Shown in pieces: positions 10,463 through 22,655 of a DNA stretch of 64,000 nt (position 1 is its first letter; every line of letters begins with the position of its first letter). A program made the position numbers and the translations under genes. Under the pieces are notes generated by a model. It did not search any database and had not been told where the DNA came from. It was given only the letters and a program-made list of their open reading frames with translations. The DNA is from Falciphora oryzae (lineage: Eukaryota; Ascomycota; Sordariomycetes; Magnaporthales; Magnaporthaceae), in NCBI GenBank assembly GCA_000733355.1, contig JNVV01000002.1, positions 2,747,007 to 2,811,006 of the forward strand, given 5' to 3'.

Positions 10463-12687
10463 CTAGACCTGAGCCTCGGTCTTCTCAATCTTTTCCTTGA
10501 CGTCCGCGCCGTGATCACTGCTACCAGCACCCACCTCCCCCTGAAGGATGGCCGTGAGGCCGATTTCCCTGTTGATTTCCTCCATACGTTCAATGTCGGC
10601 CTGAGCCGTCCCTTGGGAGCCAAAAATGATGTCCTAAGGTAGAAGACATGGTTAGAGACCCAGACATAAGGTATAGTATTGGCTTGTTGAAATGACCGAG
10701 CTATGTGTTCGGGCACTTACCATCTCCTCGAGCGTGAGCCGCTTTGTCTCGGGCACGAAGAACCAGATAAATCCGGCGCCCATAAATGTCAGGATTCCAA
10801 AGATCAGGTAGGTGCCATATGTGATGCTTTGCAGCATAATCGGGGTGACCTGGCCGACGATGAAGTTGTTCCTGTATAGAGAAAGGGTTAAGCCGCAATG
10901 AGCCTGTAAGGTGCAGCTTCATAGAAGATATGACTTACATCCAGTTACTCGAAGCCCCAAGTGCCACACCGTACGGTCGGGAACTCAGGGGCCAGATCTC
11001 GGCAATGATAATCCAGGCACAGGGACCCCACGAATAGCCAAAGTGAATGACGAAAAGCCAAACCATGACAACCGCAGCCCAGCCGGCCGCCATTTCCTCT
11101 GAAAAGCGCCCGATGTTCTTGGCCAGAATGACGGCGATGATGATGTGGCACGTCGCCATTCCGATAGCGCCCACAGTAAGCACAGGCTTCCGTCCCACCC
11201 GGTCGATCCAGAGCACGGCAGGGATGGTGGCGAGGAGCATGACGATGCCGACGACGCCCGTGGCGAGCAGCGAAATGGTGGTGCTGTCAAGCCCCAGCTG
11301 CTTGAAGATGGTGGGAGCGTAGTACAGCACCGCGTTAATGCCCGTCCACTGCTGGAAGAACATGGTGACGGTGGCGACGATGACGCGCTTGAACATGGCC
11401 CGGCTCTGGAAAAGCTTGCCGATGGCGACCCACTGGACCTTGAACGTGTTCCAGGCCGTCGGCTCCGACAGGTGCGGGAAGTGCTCGGCTATCGTCCGCT
11501 TTTCGAATAGCGACTGCGCCTTGATCTCGAGGAACTCGAGCTCCACGAGCTCGTGGTCGGACGGCAGCTCGCGCAGGTGAGAGAGCACCTGCCGCGCCTC
11601 CTCCTCGCGTCCATGGTGCACAAGCCAGCGGGGTGAGAAGGGCATAAAGATCATGCCTACAAACAGGACCACGGCGGGCGCAAGTTGGAGTGTCGTAGGG
11701 GTTAGCCACGCGGCATCTTTTTGCTGACCAAGTTCGGTGCCTCCGATGAAATTAGTGCCGCTTGGTAATTTTGCCCCTGCGTTAGCCATGTGACCCTGAG
11801 CGTAAAGAGATGAACCTTTGATACTCACTAGTCAATCCAGAAGCTGATCATGATCCCGAAGCAGATGGAGAGCTGCTGTGTGGCAACCAGTGCGCCGCGG
11901 ACTTCAGGGGGAGCGACCTCGGAGTTGTAAATGGGGATGATCATGGCCAGACTCCCGACACCCATGCCCCTGTTATATCGAGAATTATGCTGTTAGTATT
12001 TTCTGGGATTATCGAGTCGGATATGGCCAGAGCAGGCAGGAGGCAACTAACGTGATAAATCGTCCAGCCAGAATAACCTCGTGGCCGGCCTGGACCGCGG
12101 TGGCCTGGATTATAACGCCGAGAATGAAGACGGTCGTGGCAACCAGCACGCTATACTTTCGGGACAGGATCTCGGCCATGAAGCTGGACAGAAGGGTACC
12201 AATCCAGGCACCGAGCTCCAGGATAGCCGTGAGCCATCCCTTCTTGGACTGGTCTGCGTTCGCGTCGACAGGATCCCACTCGCCCATGTCTATGGATTGG
12301 AAGACCCTCTATTATCAACTTATTGCACTTTTGAAGAATCGTCGTGAAGACGAGAGCGATGATGTGCCATGGGGACGGGCAGGGGATAGAATCAGGTACT
12401 CACGGGCCTGGAACGAAGGCATGGCCAGGACGCCCGAGAACATGCCCTAGGCTGGGTCAGCATCATAGACAGAGACTGGTTGGTATAACCTGACGCCGAC
12501 ACATCGGGGTCATGAAAATTACCTGGTTGTAGCCGTAAAGGACGCCACCGATGCAAGCGAAGGCGGCGATGCGGAAGACCCTGAAGTTCTTGAGGAGAGC
12601 GCGGGCGCCGCTCGCCCCCATCATCGCCTGGCGCTTGTGAAGCGCGGCATCGTAAAACGCCGTGCTGGAATCGCCGCCGCCGGCCAT
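10463..12687 (-). CDS. MFS sugar (hexose-type) transporter
   Basis: Seven exons: 12687-12523, 12446-12404, 12289-12052, 11969-11829, 11760-10939, 10871-10721, 10633-10463 (1731 nt, 576 aa). All donors are GT, several GTAAGT/GTGAGT, and phases close. It is a 12-TM plasma-membrane proton/sugar symporter of the sugar porter family. Motifs in order: GGVLYGYNQG in TM1; GRFITGMGVGS; PIYNSEVAPPEVRG; the loop FSPRWLVHHGREEEAR; FFQQWTGINAVLYYAP in TM7; DRVGRKPVL between TM8 and TM9; SWGPCAWIIIAEIWP; and the PETKRLTLEEM signature after TM12. The C-terminal tail is short and acidic. The sequence resembles fungal glucose/xylose-type transporters with a DYGTNFIGG extracellular loop, but substrate cannot be decided. 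Exon 2 is only 43 nt. The nearly 5 kb upstream non-coding stretch would allow complex regulation. Confidence 0.92.
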
Positions 12688-13300
12688 CTTTCACGGGTTT
12701 CCTGTATTTGATCTTCCCAGAAAGTGTTTGTTTACCCAGAATTGGGTTTGGCGGAATACACACTTTTGCCCACGTCCGTGTTGGCAGAACGAGGCGAGCC
12801 GTAGGGGGCGACCGAAACATAAAACAGGACTGGCCGAGAAAGATATAGCCCTCCTCTGCTACCAATTTCTCCCCCGACAGCGGATTTTTTCTCATGAGCA
12901 ATCCCACGCTAAGCCGTTGGAGAACTCGGTTCGGGCTCGGGGTAAATAGGGGTATCAACATGGAGCTTTCGATCCTGGCACCATTTGAGGTTGCATCCCA
13001 GCCGATCTGGAACTCCGCAAGGCCTGCCACGCGAGGAGGTGCCCACCACCAACCTCCCATCACCACCGCGGAGCGGTCAGTCCCCAAAGGAATCCAGGGA
13101 AAGGGCCGGGGAAGTTCCAGGCCGCGTGTATGACCTGATGGCATGCGGGCCTCGCACTCCAACGGCCGGTTTCGCTTTGACTGGGGTGAGCAGCTCTTGG
13201 AGATTGGGCAGACGGGACAAGGGTGAGGGGTAATAGGGCGCTCCTATCGCAGCGAGGTCTGCATGATGTGGTGGCATCGAAGCCAGCGATGGAGGGGCGG

Positions 13301-13324
13301 TGCGGAGGTGCGGAGGTGCGGAGA
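13301..13324. repeat. Short tandem repeat, about 3 copies of TGCGGAGG
   Basis: Three consecutive 8-nt units (the last one reads TGCGGAGA) inside the intergenic region upstream of the sugar transporter. It is a minor microsatellite with no visible function. Confidence 0.8.
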
Positions 13325-15913
13325 AGCGGATGGTCAGGGAGGTGTAGCTTGTTTCCGCTTTTGGCCGTGAACCAAGCATTTCGTCCCGACGGGCAAGCCT
13401 CACAAGCTCTGTCCAGTGCCGCCCAGCTTTCAAAATCGACGCAGAGACTCTCGGCGGGATACCGCGATGCTCACGCTGCACAGTCGCTAGGGCCTACTGT
13501 GTCCGCTTGGTACCTTGGGTTTGTTTGCTATTTCTCGGCAATGACGGCCGATCTCGCCATATCAGATATATGAAATGCCCCGCCTAAATAAACGGACTGG
13601 ACGGTAAGCTACAGGGCTGTGCTTCATCCAAACGTGCGTTCTTCTCCGCACCGGCGGGGCAAATGCCGGCCGAAATATGGGGGAACCAGAATTATTGGAG
13701 CCCATAGGTGGTCAGCACGGCAGAGTCCACGGATGGCCTGTATTATCCCGGCGGCCGTATGGTCGGGTTGGAGAGCAGCACATGGATGGTTGGGTCAACT
13801 TTAGCCTGAATACCCTGGACGTGCTGCTTCCAGCACCAATCCATCTCAGACCCCGCAAAACGGCACCCAAAGCTCTGATCCTTGGACGAGTCTGTATGTG
13901 GCGTCCAGACATCGGCCCTTTTCTCATCGGCTGTCTGCTACGGGTTTAACTGATGCCGACAGCGCAGAATAAAGAACCTATGCGCATTTCTGTCGGACTT
14001 GGGTGATCTCAGGAGGCCTTGTGTCCACTGTTCTATCAGTGGCCATCACCGTCGAGGTGTGATGCCTTTTCTCGCAGATATGCGCGCGGGGAAGTGGAGC
14101 GGACGAGGAGCGCCTGATGGCCATTATTCGCCGGTTGGATTCGACGCGGCCTGCACTTAGACCTCCATATACTCCTTGAGCCACAATCTCACACTTTCTA
14201 GGTGTCAGCATGTCTCCAACGGCTGACAGCTATCGAGGCCGTTTCGTTGGCGAACGCTAGCCATTGTGATGGGTGCCTTAGTTGCAGAAGGTTTGCCGCG
14301 CCAATAATCTTGGCAAGCCTCTCCCGACAAACGAGCCGTCGGGATTAGTCAACGCTTGTCACCAGGAGCCGTGGGGATGGTCTGGCGCAAAGTGGCGCGA
14401 GCAAACAGTGGCAACGCAGCCGAAAGGCTAGAGGAGGCTTGAACACCAGCCACGCAGCCTGCTTCTCTAACTTGCTAGCCTCACCACATATCTCCAGCCT
14501 CAAATGCCAAGGTGTGGCCGCATTGATCTCCAGCCGCTGTTGCTCTGCCGGAAAACCGCTGTGCCATCATGGGGTGACCTGCGCCCGGAGGCACTGGTTT
14601 GAGGCTGAAAACCACGCTCGCTACAAACAGTAGTCTGTCTCGAAGTTTACTTCATCGAATACCCGCAAACAAAGGGATTAAAGATGTCGGCGGACCAGGC
14701 CCCAAGCTCACTGTCGCGACAAGCACGGTGCTGGCAACGACGGGGTCAAGGCCACGCTTCCCTCGCCGGGCATGCCAGACGGAGAAAGACCGACTTGGAA
14801 AGAGACCCGATTGACGGCCCAGCGGGAGACCAAGGCCCGGCCGACTGGCCGCGCGGGGATGGTAGAAAAGCGTCGATCACAGGGCGGAAATCATGCGCGG
14901 TATTTCCACTAAGTCCCAGGCGTCGACGAGTCGAGAATCAGCATTGCTGTTGACGACAGAAGTGGCGCGCTGTTCGTTCAACTAATTTCATCCGTCTCCC
15001 AAGCGGGCGCAATTCCGATGCCTGTCTGAAGTAAAATCCATCTGCAGGCTCCCTGTCGGTGGGTCGTCTATTCGACCAGAGAGCCAATAGGGAACAAAGG
15101 CGCGTGAGGTGGCGCCAAAAATAGGGGGCTGGCTAAGCCAGATAGGGCGGTTGGAATGGAGCCGTGAGCACTGAACTGGGGCTTTTGTTTTATTTTAGCC
15201 GCCCTGGGCTCTGCAAGCGCGCACGCATACAGTGCACATGGGCACCTTGGTGGATAGCAACGAGCTCCTTCCTCTTCTCACACGGAGCTCTCCTTCTATT
15301 CCTCGCTGCGTAAACGTGTGTAGCCCGCCGTCGCACTGTATCAACACGGAGCAACCATTCCTAGTATGTTCAGCCACGACTGGCGGACGCAGGTACGAGC
15401 ACGGTGAGATCAGCTCTGAGAGGACAGGATCCAGCCACTCAAAAGAGCCTCGACGACACTCGGTCAGGACCCGGGGGCCAGAGACTGATGAATCTCGACC
15501 GGGCAGTGTCAATCCATCGGTCCTAGTCCCAGCCCCAGATCCATGCCTGCATTGCAGCGGGTGATCGCTCTGCTGCGACTTCTGGCCGCCGCCTCTGCTG
15601 ACCGACTGCTACCATGACCCGACCCCAACGCTCGAGAGAGGAGATTTGACCTGTTTGTTCGCAGCATGTCCTTTTTGTCTGTCCCTTCATCTCGGAGCTG
15701 CCTCTGCTTTCGCGCCTGCGCATGCCGTCTGGTGCCATCTCCACCCCCGCGATACGCTGGTTAGCCCTGTCCTTTGCCGCCAGCCGCGCTCCACAAGCGC
15801 CCTGACTCCCGCCTGTTGGCGTGCCCAGATCTCCGTCTGTTGTCATGCCCAGCACCTAGTCCCGCCCAGCTCGTCGGGTTCGTGTGGTGCGTTGTTCTTT
15901 GATCCTGCCAACA

Positions 15914-16044
15914 NNNNNNNNNNNNNNNNNNNNNNNNNNNNNNNNNNNNNNNNNNNNNNNNNNNNNNNNNNNNNNNNNNNNNNNNNNNNNNNNNNNNNNN
16001 NNNNNNNNNNNNNNNNNNNNNNNNNNNNNNNNNNNNNNNNNNNN
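15914..16044. other. Assembly gap (131 N)
   Basis: A run of 131 undetermined bases. Frames crossing it are not interpretable. It lies about 1.6 kb upstream of the Myb-like gene in probable promoter sequence, so regulatory content is missing here. Confidence 1.
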
Positions 16045-17605
16045 GGCCGCGATTGTTTCTTGTTTCAAGTCGCGGTTGCGCTGCGTTTGTCGCTTGTTTG
16101 CCGCGACGCTGCCATCCCAGCTTGCTTCTGGACCCAAGAACACAAAGCCCTTGCCGGTCCATGTCGGTCCGACCACCTCCTCGTTCCCCCTTGATGCTGC
16201 CGCTGCCCTGGCGCTGCTGCCGCCCACCCCACCACCACTCCCACGCGCATATCCCGCCCGTCCCCTCATACTCGGCGGCCGAACCTGGCTACGTACATGC
16301 ATAGGTCCCTGGCACCCTAGCTGCTCGGTCCCGATTTAGGACGGAAGCCGGACGGATCATACTTGGCTACATCATTGTGTAAGGTGCTAAAGCGGTGGAA
16401 GCGGCATCCAGTCGGACGAGGCTTCGTCCGCTGCACAAGGCTGCCGAATAGGCGCCCAGGTTGGCTCCTGCCCCAGCTCCAACCCCTGTGGCTATTTCTG
16501 GGTCCTTTTTCCCCCTCCCGTCTGCCATTTCCCGAGCCCAGAATACCTCAAGGTCATCCGTCAAGTTTCATGGATGGCTCACCGAAGATCTTCTCGCATC
16601 CTGCTGTGTGCAGAGCAGGGTGTTGGGGTAATCTCACTCTTTGGTGCTGTTAATTTCCTGTACATGCCAAGCCTGCATACATTTCTGCGAAATTCTTTCC
16701 TTGCCGCCGCCGTCTTTGTTGTTTCCCTCGTGCAGTTGCTTGGCCTGACGGCTGTTTCCGGACAGCATACGAGGGGTAATCTCCGTTTTTTTTTCTTCTC
16801 CATTATCATGCGTCTGGTGCTGTGGATGGGTGGATGGGCGTTCTGTCTGTTTGGGTGAGCCGCTAGGCGTGCAACATGGACGGCTAGCCGCCCTACCACA
16901 CCATGTTCGCGCGACCCACAGCTAGCCATCTCGTAGCCGCCCAACTTCAGACAGACGCCATCCGAAACCACCCAGCCAATATCAGCGGCCCAAGGCTGTC
17001 CCATCCGCCATTTTGGACACACAAGCTGGGTTTCATGCCGCCAGCCAGCTGTTGATGTACCCATGTTTCAGATCGGCAGCCTCTGCCTTACCCGGTCTTG
17101 CTCCTCCCTGGCTGCTACGTACCTCTGCGTGCCCAGCCTGCTGCTGTGCCATTGCATCGCAGCAACATGAGGCCCCAGTCGAGTCTGTCGCTCCATCGAC
17201 GCGCTTTGCCGCTTCTACTTTTGACCTCGGTCCACTCTTGTCTTCTCATCTCATTTTATAAAGTCAGACAGCCGCTTCATGGCCGTCTGGGTCTTGTCCT
17301 CTTTCCAGACATCAGATACCCCAAGCGCATTTTCCTTATCGTCACTTACAACTTTCGTTACTTTCCTTTCTTGTCCTCTCTCCTTCGGTTCGACTCTCCT
17401 ATCTTCTGTTTCTACCATACCAACATATTTCCCTAGAGTCTGTCGTTGCTGGCCAGCCATTCGTTTGATACGAACTGCTCGGGACATCCTTAACCTTGCC
17501 TTTCTCTCCCCGGCTTACACAAACACATTCTCGACTGCCGAGACACGCTCGCTCCAACGTTGATTCACCGGCACGCATATTGAAGACAGGCCACGCTTGT
17601 CTAGC

Positions 17606-18715
17606 ATGCCCAAGATTACACGCGGTTCAAGCCATAATAACCCTCGCCACGTCTCTGACTCCCTTGAGATGCCCGGTAGCATCCCGACCAACACCCCTCA
17701 GATGGACTACTACGGTTCCCGGAGTCAGGCCATGGCGGCCGGTTACTACGAGCCCATGTCGGCAACGGCCGCCGGCCAGGCCGCCATGCCCGTCGCCTCG
17801 TACGACCAGTATGCCGTGGCCCCGCCGCTCGCCATACAAACCAACACGGGTGGTTACACCAACGCGCTACCCACACAGCACCGCGCTTCCTCGGGCGCAT
17901 GGAGTGCTGAGGACGACCAGGCCCTCATTAGGGCGCGCGCTCAGGGCCTCAACTGGGGCGCCATCATGACCAACCATTTCCCTACCAAGACGGCCAACGC
18001 GTGCCGCAAGCGTCACGAGCGGCTCATGGAGCGCAAGGGCGCTGACGACTGGGACACCATCAAGCTGGAGCGCCTGGCTAGGGAGTACATGAACATGCGC
18101 AAGCAGATTTGGACTCCCCTTGCCCAGGCCACGGGCGAGAAGTGGAACGTCGTCGAGCAGAAGGTACTGATCAAAAAGCTTCACCATTTTTCTTTCATGC
18201 AGACGTGCTAACCCTGGTTGTTTCCCGCCTGATAGTGCATGTCGAATGGCATCAAGAACCTGCAGTCGGCGGCCCGCCACGCCACCCGCCGCGAGAGGGT
18301 TGACGGGGCTCACGCCATGTACGATGACGACAGCGGGGTCTCTGGAATTGGAATGACACCGATCGACGAGCAGGACCTTCCCTTCTCATCGCCGTCGTCT
18401 GCTGGCAGCGGCCCGGGCAGCACGGGCAGCAGCGCCTACGGCTCAGCGTCGCATTCGGGAAACGGCTACGCGGCCGCCCACGGCGGCTACTACACGGCAC
18501 ACCAGCAGCATCAGCAATCGCATCATCATCAGCACCATCATCACGGGTACAGCAACTCCGTCTCGAGCACAGGGACCGCCGGGTACGGCAACGCGGCGGG
18601 CGGCAGCGTGGGCAGCCACAGCCCCAGCCCCTACCTGGGCCACGGCGGCCGTCTGCCCAGCGTGGACATGGGGATCAACAACCTGATCAGCCGGGGCCCG
18701 GGAGGGCACCAGTGA
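17606..18715 (+). CDS. Myb/SANT-like DNA-binding protein
   Basis: Two exons: 17606-18163 and 18236-18715 (1038 nt, 345 aa). The intron has donor GTACTG, branch TGCTAACC and acceptor GATAG. The ATG at 17606 is the first in frame after the pyrimidine-rich leader. Residues ~95-140 form a Myb/SANT repeat (GAWSAEDDQALIRARAQG, then NWGAIM and KTANACRKRHERLME) with the expected aromatic spacing. A second helical block follows (DDWDTIKLERLAREYM, IWTPLAQATGEKWNVVEQK) and runs over the splice site into CMSNGIKNLQSAAR. The C-terminal half is disordered, rich in Gly, Ser, Tyr and His, with a poly-Gln/His patch (HHHQHHHH). It is probably a nuclear transcription regulator; I cannot assign a characterised orthologue. 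The long upstream leader fits a regulated developmental or nutrient-responsive gene, which is inference. Confidence 0.88.
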
Positions 18716-20453
18716 TCGGCCTCGACCTGGTAGACCCGTCTCTCTGCCTGCAAGAGCCAAGCAACGACTACGAAGAAGCCCTCTAACGACCTTGACAACA
18801 TCTTCGTTCCCTTGCACCTACACTCGCTGCTCGTCACACTTTGATGGAGTTTTCCTTTATCTCTTGTTTTCTCGGCGAATCCTTTGGTCATTCCGCCTTG
18901 CATATTTCCCGTCTTGAGGTCTCCTTTCTCAACGTGGCCAGAGAGCCATTGAATGCATGGTACGGCGCATCATACACACTTCCTTCTTTTTCCCACCCCA
19001 TGGACTTCGGCCAAACTTTATGACTATAATGATTCTTCTTTTTCTTTTGTCTCCCTTTGTCCATCTTTTCTCTTCATATTCCTCTTTGCGGAAGAGCAAC
19101 CGTGCAGCACCTAATCACTCCCTCGATTATCCTGCTACTTTCGAGGAATACACACTCCCTGCACTTGGCCTTGGTTTCCCCTCGTTTCTCTCTGGCTTTG
19201 GCTGTCCTAATCGGCTACTTGTCTCTTTTGCCTGGTTTTCATCTTTATCTTACTATGCACCTTCATTTTTTTTCTTGGGTGGGTTCGGAAGAAACTCGAA
19301 AAATTGAAAAAGGGGGTTTTTGGCGAACGAGGCGTTTTCCCCAGAGGGCGGTGTTGCTATTATTGCTTGTTTTTTTTTTTATTGTTCTACAATTTGTTCA
19401 CCAACTATACCAACCCCCAGATCTCCGGGGCCTGATCAAAACGTTTGTACTATTACCTAAACACAGTTGTCTGCACTTGAAAGATGCCAACCGGGACTGT
19501 CTGCTTGAGCTTGAGGGCTGGCTCGCCCCTTTGCGGTTTCTCGCCTACAAGCAAGAGTTGAGAGATAGAAAATAGCTGCATAAATTCTATTTTGGACTAG
19601 AAAGAAGCTGTGCATCATGACGCCCGCCCACATTTATCCTTCGCCCGTTCGTCGCGTGGTGTTCCTCTAGGAGCGGATGACGGGATTCCCACATCCATAT
19701 TATTCTCCACGAACGACCCCATCATAACGCTTCCCGGGGCGGGTACGCACCTAAATAAAGAACAGGAAGCATCGCCGCATTTCATCATCTACGCATGCAC
19801 CCCCAAATTGCGCGGATCGAGGTTTCAGTGACGGCACGGGAAAGTTGGATATTTTGGGACCACAGCAATCACATCAGGCAGGTAATCAACGAGTCCATTT
19901 GATGGGCCCATTCATGTTTGTTGTTTCTATGTTGGTACTTCGGGGTTTGACCCAGTGAACACAGGACGGGCGAGGCGCCCTTCGCTATGGGCACAACAAC
20001 AATCCAAGCTCGGTGGTCTTACTTACCCCAGGCTGGGGAAACCAACACTCCTCCAAGTCTCCCGAGTTTCAGGTTGCCGGATTTCTGCAGCTGCCGTGTA
20101 TCCTGGGGTTGTTGTACCTATTCGTGTGTGGTCGGTGATTACGCGCCGGACCCCACAGGAACGCTTTCCCAGCCCGCCGCCACGGCTCGCCCCCTTATTC
20201 CAAGCGCCTGCGCTTCCAGGCCTGTGCGGGTCTTGTGCTTGCGTCCCGCCTGCTTCTGCCTCGCATCAAACGTTCCAGCAGCATGGAACCGCTGCACCAA
20301 AGGCGCTTGACCGGGTTTCCTCGCTCTACACATGGGTTTTTACACAAGCACCGTGCTTTCTCGACGCGCAATCTTGAATGGGGAAGCGGATGTCGTGATC
20401 GGAAATGAGACGATATATGTGTGCGCGTGTCTCCCTCCTATGATGTTCCCGGC
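18716..20453. other. Intergenic, probable long 3' UTR of Myb gene
   Basis: The segment 18.8-19.4 kb is strongly T/C-rich with long T runs (near 19370-19381), typical of a fungal 3' UTR/terminator region. A 172-codon frame at 19057-19575 is explained by this pyrimidine bias: a Leu/Phe/Ser-rich product with no domain. An AATAAA-type signal occurs near 19754. Confidence 0.5.
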
Positions 20454-22052
20454 TCACTTTGCCCCACCATCGTCGTCCTCGACGTACTCCCAGCCCTCGT
20501 CATCGTCGTCACCAGCATTCTCCCCCTCGCCCATGACGCTCCGCCAGACGCGGCCCCACATGCCCTTCTTCTGCAGCAGCGCCAGCACCATGACGACGGG
20601 CAGGTGCCAGACGCTGGCCCAGAACAGGCCCCTGGCGCTGCCGCCGCCGCCCTGCAGGCGCCAGAAGCGGACCGATTCGCGCGCGAGCCAGACGTTGACG
20701 GGCAGCGACGTGACGGCGAAGGACCACTCCGTCACCCCGACGGCGCAGAGGCCGACGCAGATGGGGAAGAAGCCGAGCAGGCCGTAGCGGAGGGCGACGC
20801 GGGCGTTGCGGGCCGGGTTCGTCCAGGCGAGCATGCGCAGGCCGGCGGCGCGGTACTCGTCGCGCACGCCCCACGACAGGGCCATGAAGTGGGGGAACTG
20901 CCAGGCGAAGAGCAGGGCGGCGAAGAGCCAGCCGCCGGCGCTGGAGCCGTCCGGGGCCAGCAGCAGCTCGCGCCACGAGCCGTCGCCCACGGCCGACTCG
21001 CCGGCGGCGGCGGCCCAGCCCATGAGCGGCGGGATGCCGCCGACGACGGCGCCGACCCACGTGTTGGCGGCCGAGAGGCGCTTCATGGGCGTGTAGACAC
21101 CGGCGTAGAGGACGATGTTGGCCGCTCCCAGGAACGCGACCGTCGGGTTGACGCCCAGGTGCAGGGCCGCGACGCCCGCGAGGGCGCAGCCGACGGCGAA
21201 AAGGACCGCGGCGCGGGTCGAGACGAGCCGGCGCACGAGCGGCCGGGCGCGCGTGCGGCTCATGAGGGCGTCGGTGCGCGGCTCGTAGAGCATGTTGAGG
21301 GCGTTGGCGGCGGCGGAGCAGAGCGTCGTGCCGGTGGTGAGGAAGAGGAGCGTGAGCGGCGAGAGGGAGGGCAGGGTCGCCTCGGCGGCGCCCGGCGAGA
21401 GGAAGGCGGGGACGGGGTACAGGGCGTAGGGCGCCATGGCCGAGAGGACAACGAGGAAGGTAAGGCGCGGCTTGGAGAGCGAGAGCAGCGCCGAGAGCTT
21501 GCGCCGGAGCGAGTCGGCTGGCTGCTTGGCTGCTGCTTCGGCAAGTATCGAGGATGCATCCGGCGGGAGGGGTGCGTCGGGGGAGGAGGATTTGTCGGGG
21601 GCGGGTGTGGCGGAACTAGAGGGATCGGCAGCGTGTTTCGCGGCTTGCCGCCGCCGGTGTGGTAATATGCCATCGGTCGGACTGGCGGCGGCGCTCGGAG
21701 GTTCGTCCGGGCCTGCGGATTGTGGTGGTGAGCTGAGCCTGCTGCTGGTGGAGTTTGCTGGTGGACGCGACGTCACAGCAGCTGCGCCGATGCTGCGCGC
21801 TCTTGGTCTGAATTGGATGCCTCCAAATCTGTCCAGTAGTATGTTGGACAGGAAATATGCGCCCTTTACTCGAGGCGATTGCGCGGCTGTAGCCGTCGCC
21901 GAGGGAGCGGTAGCAGCCGCAGCTCTTGGTCGTGCCGTGGTCGAGAGAGGGGCTAGAAATCTTTTCCCGGCGGGCAGACGGCGCCTGCAACACCTCCAGC
22001 AAACATTGTCGAGGGCACCGACGCCCGGCAGCAATGGTCGCGGGCCCGGCAT
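20454..22052 (-). CDS. COX10: Protoheme IX farnesyltransferase (heme O synthase)
   Basis: Single exon, 532 aa. It transfers a farnesyl group from farnesyl diphosphate to protoheme IX, making heme O for cytochrome c oxidase, in the mitochondrial inner membrane. The N-terminus (MPGPRPLLPGVG..., Arg-rich, CCRRRLPAGKR) fits a targeting presequence and is followed by a variable low-complexity region to about residue 190. The UbiA prenyltransferase core starts at LSKPRLTFLVVLSAMAPYAL. The first Asp motif lies in ANALNMLYEPRTDALMSRT, and ARPLVRRLVS follows. The second conserved block is YTPMKRLSAANTWVGAVVGG then IPPLMGW. Six or more further hydrophobic segments follow, including LFAWQFPHFMALSWGVRDEY. 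The acidic, poly-Asp C-terminus is usual for a fungal COX10. Confidence 0.95.
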   Translation of the reverse strand: MPGPRPLLPGVGALDNVCWRCCRRRLPAGKRFLAPLSTTARPRAAAATAPSATATAAQSPRVKGAYFLSNILLDRFGGIQFRPRARSIGAAAVTSRPPANSTSSRLSSPPQSAGPDEPPSAAASPTDGILPHRRRQAAKHAADPSSSATPAPDKSSSPDAPLPPDASSILAEAAAKQPADSLRRKLSALLSLSKPRLTFLVVLSAMAPYALYPVPAFLSPGAAEATLPSLSPLTLLFLTTGTTLCSAAANALNMLYEPRTDALMSRTRARPLVRRLVSTRAAVLFAVGCALAGVAALHLGVNPTVAFLGAANIVLYAGVYTPMKRLSAANTWVGAVVGGIPPLMGWAAAAGESAVGDGSWRELLLAPDGSSAGGWLFAALLFAWQFPHFMALSWGVRDEYRAAGLRMLAWTNPARNARVALRYGLLGFFPICVGLCAVGVTEWSFAVTSLPVNVWLARESVRFWRLQGGGGSARGLFWASVWHLPVVMVLALLQKKGMWGRVWRSVMGEGENAGDDDDEGWEYVEDDDGGAK

Positions 22053-22655
22053 GTCGGTGTACCGTCTATCAACTCATCAGGCCGGCAAGAAATGGGTAAG
22101 CTGGCGGGTGTTACTGCTTGTTGCGAAATTGAATCGAGCCTGCCGTCGAATCAGGCGTGCACCCACCAAGGGAGCTCTGGGAAGCGATCTGAGCCGTTGA
22201 CGATCCACAGACACTGACCCTCTGGGATGGCTAGAGTTGGGCTTATGTCAGCAGAAGCTCTGGTCCCTATTATTTCCCAAGGTTCAAGATGGTGCTCTTC
22301 TACGCTTCACCATGTTGGGTTTGCCGATAAGAAGCTTCCGCACATGAAAATAGGATCGCCGCAGAATGCACTCTGATTCTATCCGATATAGCTTTCCACC
22401 CTCTGGTAGTGTCTCATTGCTGGCAGTAGCTAAAGCCCCAAAAATGTGCAAAAATCGTCGACGAAGTACCAAGTATTACCATCCTCCACGCCATATTATC
22501 CCTCATCAATCCCTTGGCCTTCGTTTCCCGTCCGGATTCTAAAACTCTTCCCCGCCAAAATCCTCATATGTGAGACCATGAGATTATTCGACCAAATAGG
22601 TACTTGGTGATCGTGTCTCCGGTGGATGGTGCAAGGGAAGACGCTTCGAGGTCCC
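22053..22655. other. Intergenic between COX10 and a small secreted-protein gene
   Basis: About 600 bases containing the COX10 promoter and the 3' flank of the minus-strand secreted-protein gene. I see no other coding sequence. Confidence 0.6.

Larger units (their letters stand above)
12688..17605. other. Long intergenic/leader region between sugar transporter and Myb gene
   Basis: About 4.9 kb shared by two divergent genes. I found no ORF with recognisable domains or a consistent exon structure. The right third (about 16.4-17.6 kb) is pyrimidine-rich, like a long fungal promoter/5' UTR feeding the Myb-like gene at 17606. It contains a short tandem repeat at 13301-13324 and an assembly gap at 15914-16044. 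A gene partly hidden by the gap cannot be excluded. Confidence 0.55.

Noticed and set aside
12392..13162. 256-codon minus-strand frame overlapping the transporter 5' end
   Set aside because: It overlaps transporter exons 1-2 in the wrong frame and extends into promoter sequence; no domain.
19057..19575. 172-codon frame downstream of the Myb gene
   Set aside because: Lies in T/C-rich 3' flank; the Leu/Phe/Ser-rich product has no domain and no start context.
20421..21665. 414-codon plus-strand frame over COX10
   Set aside because: Antisense shadow made of low-complexity Gly/Arg/Glu/Ala sequence; COX10 motifs are on the minus strand.
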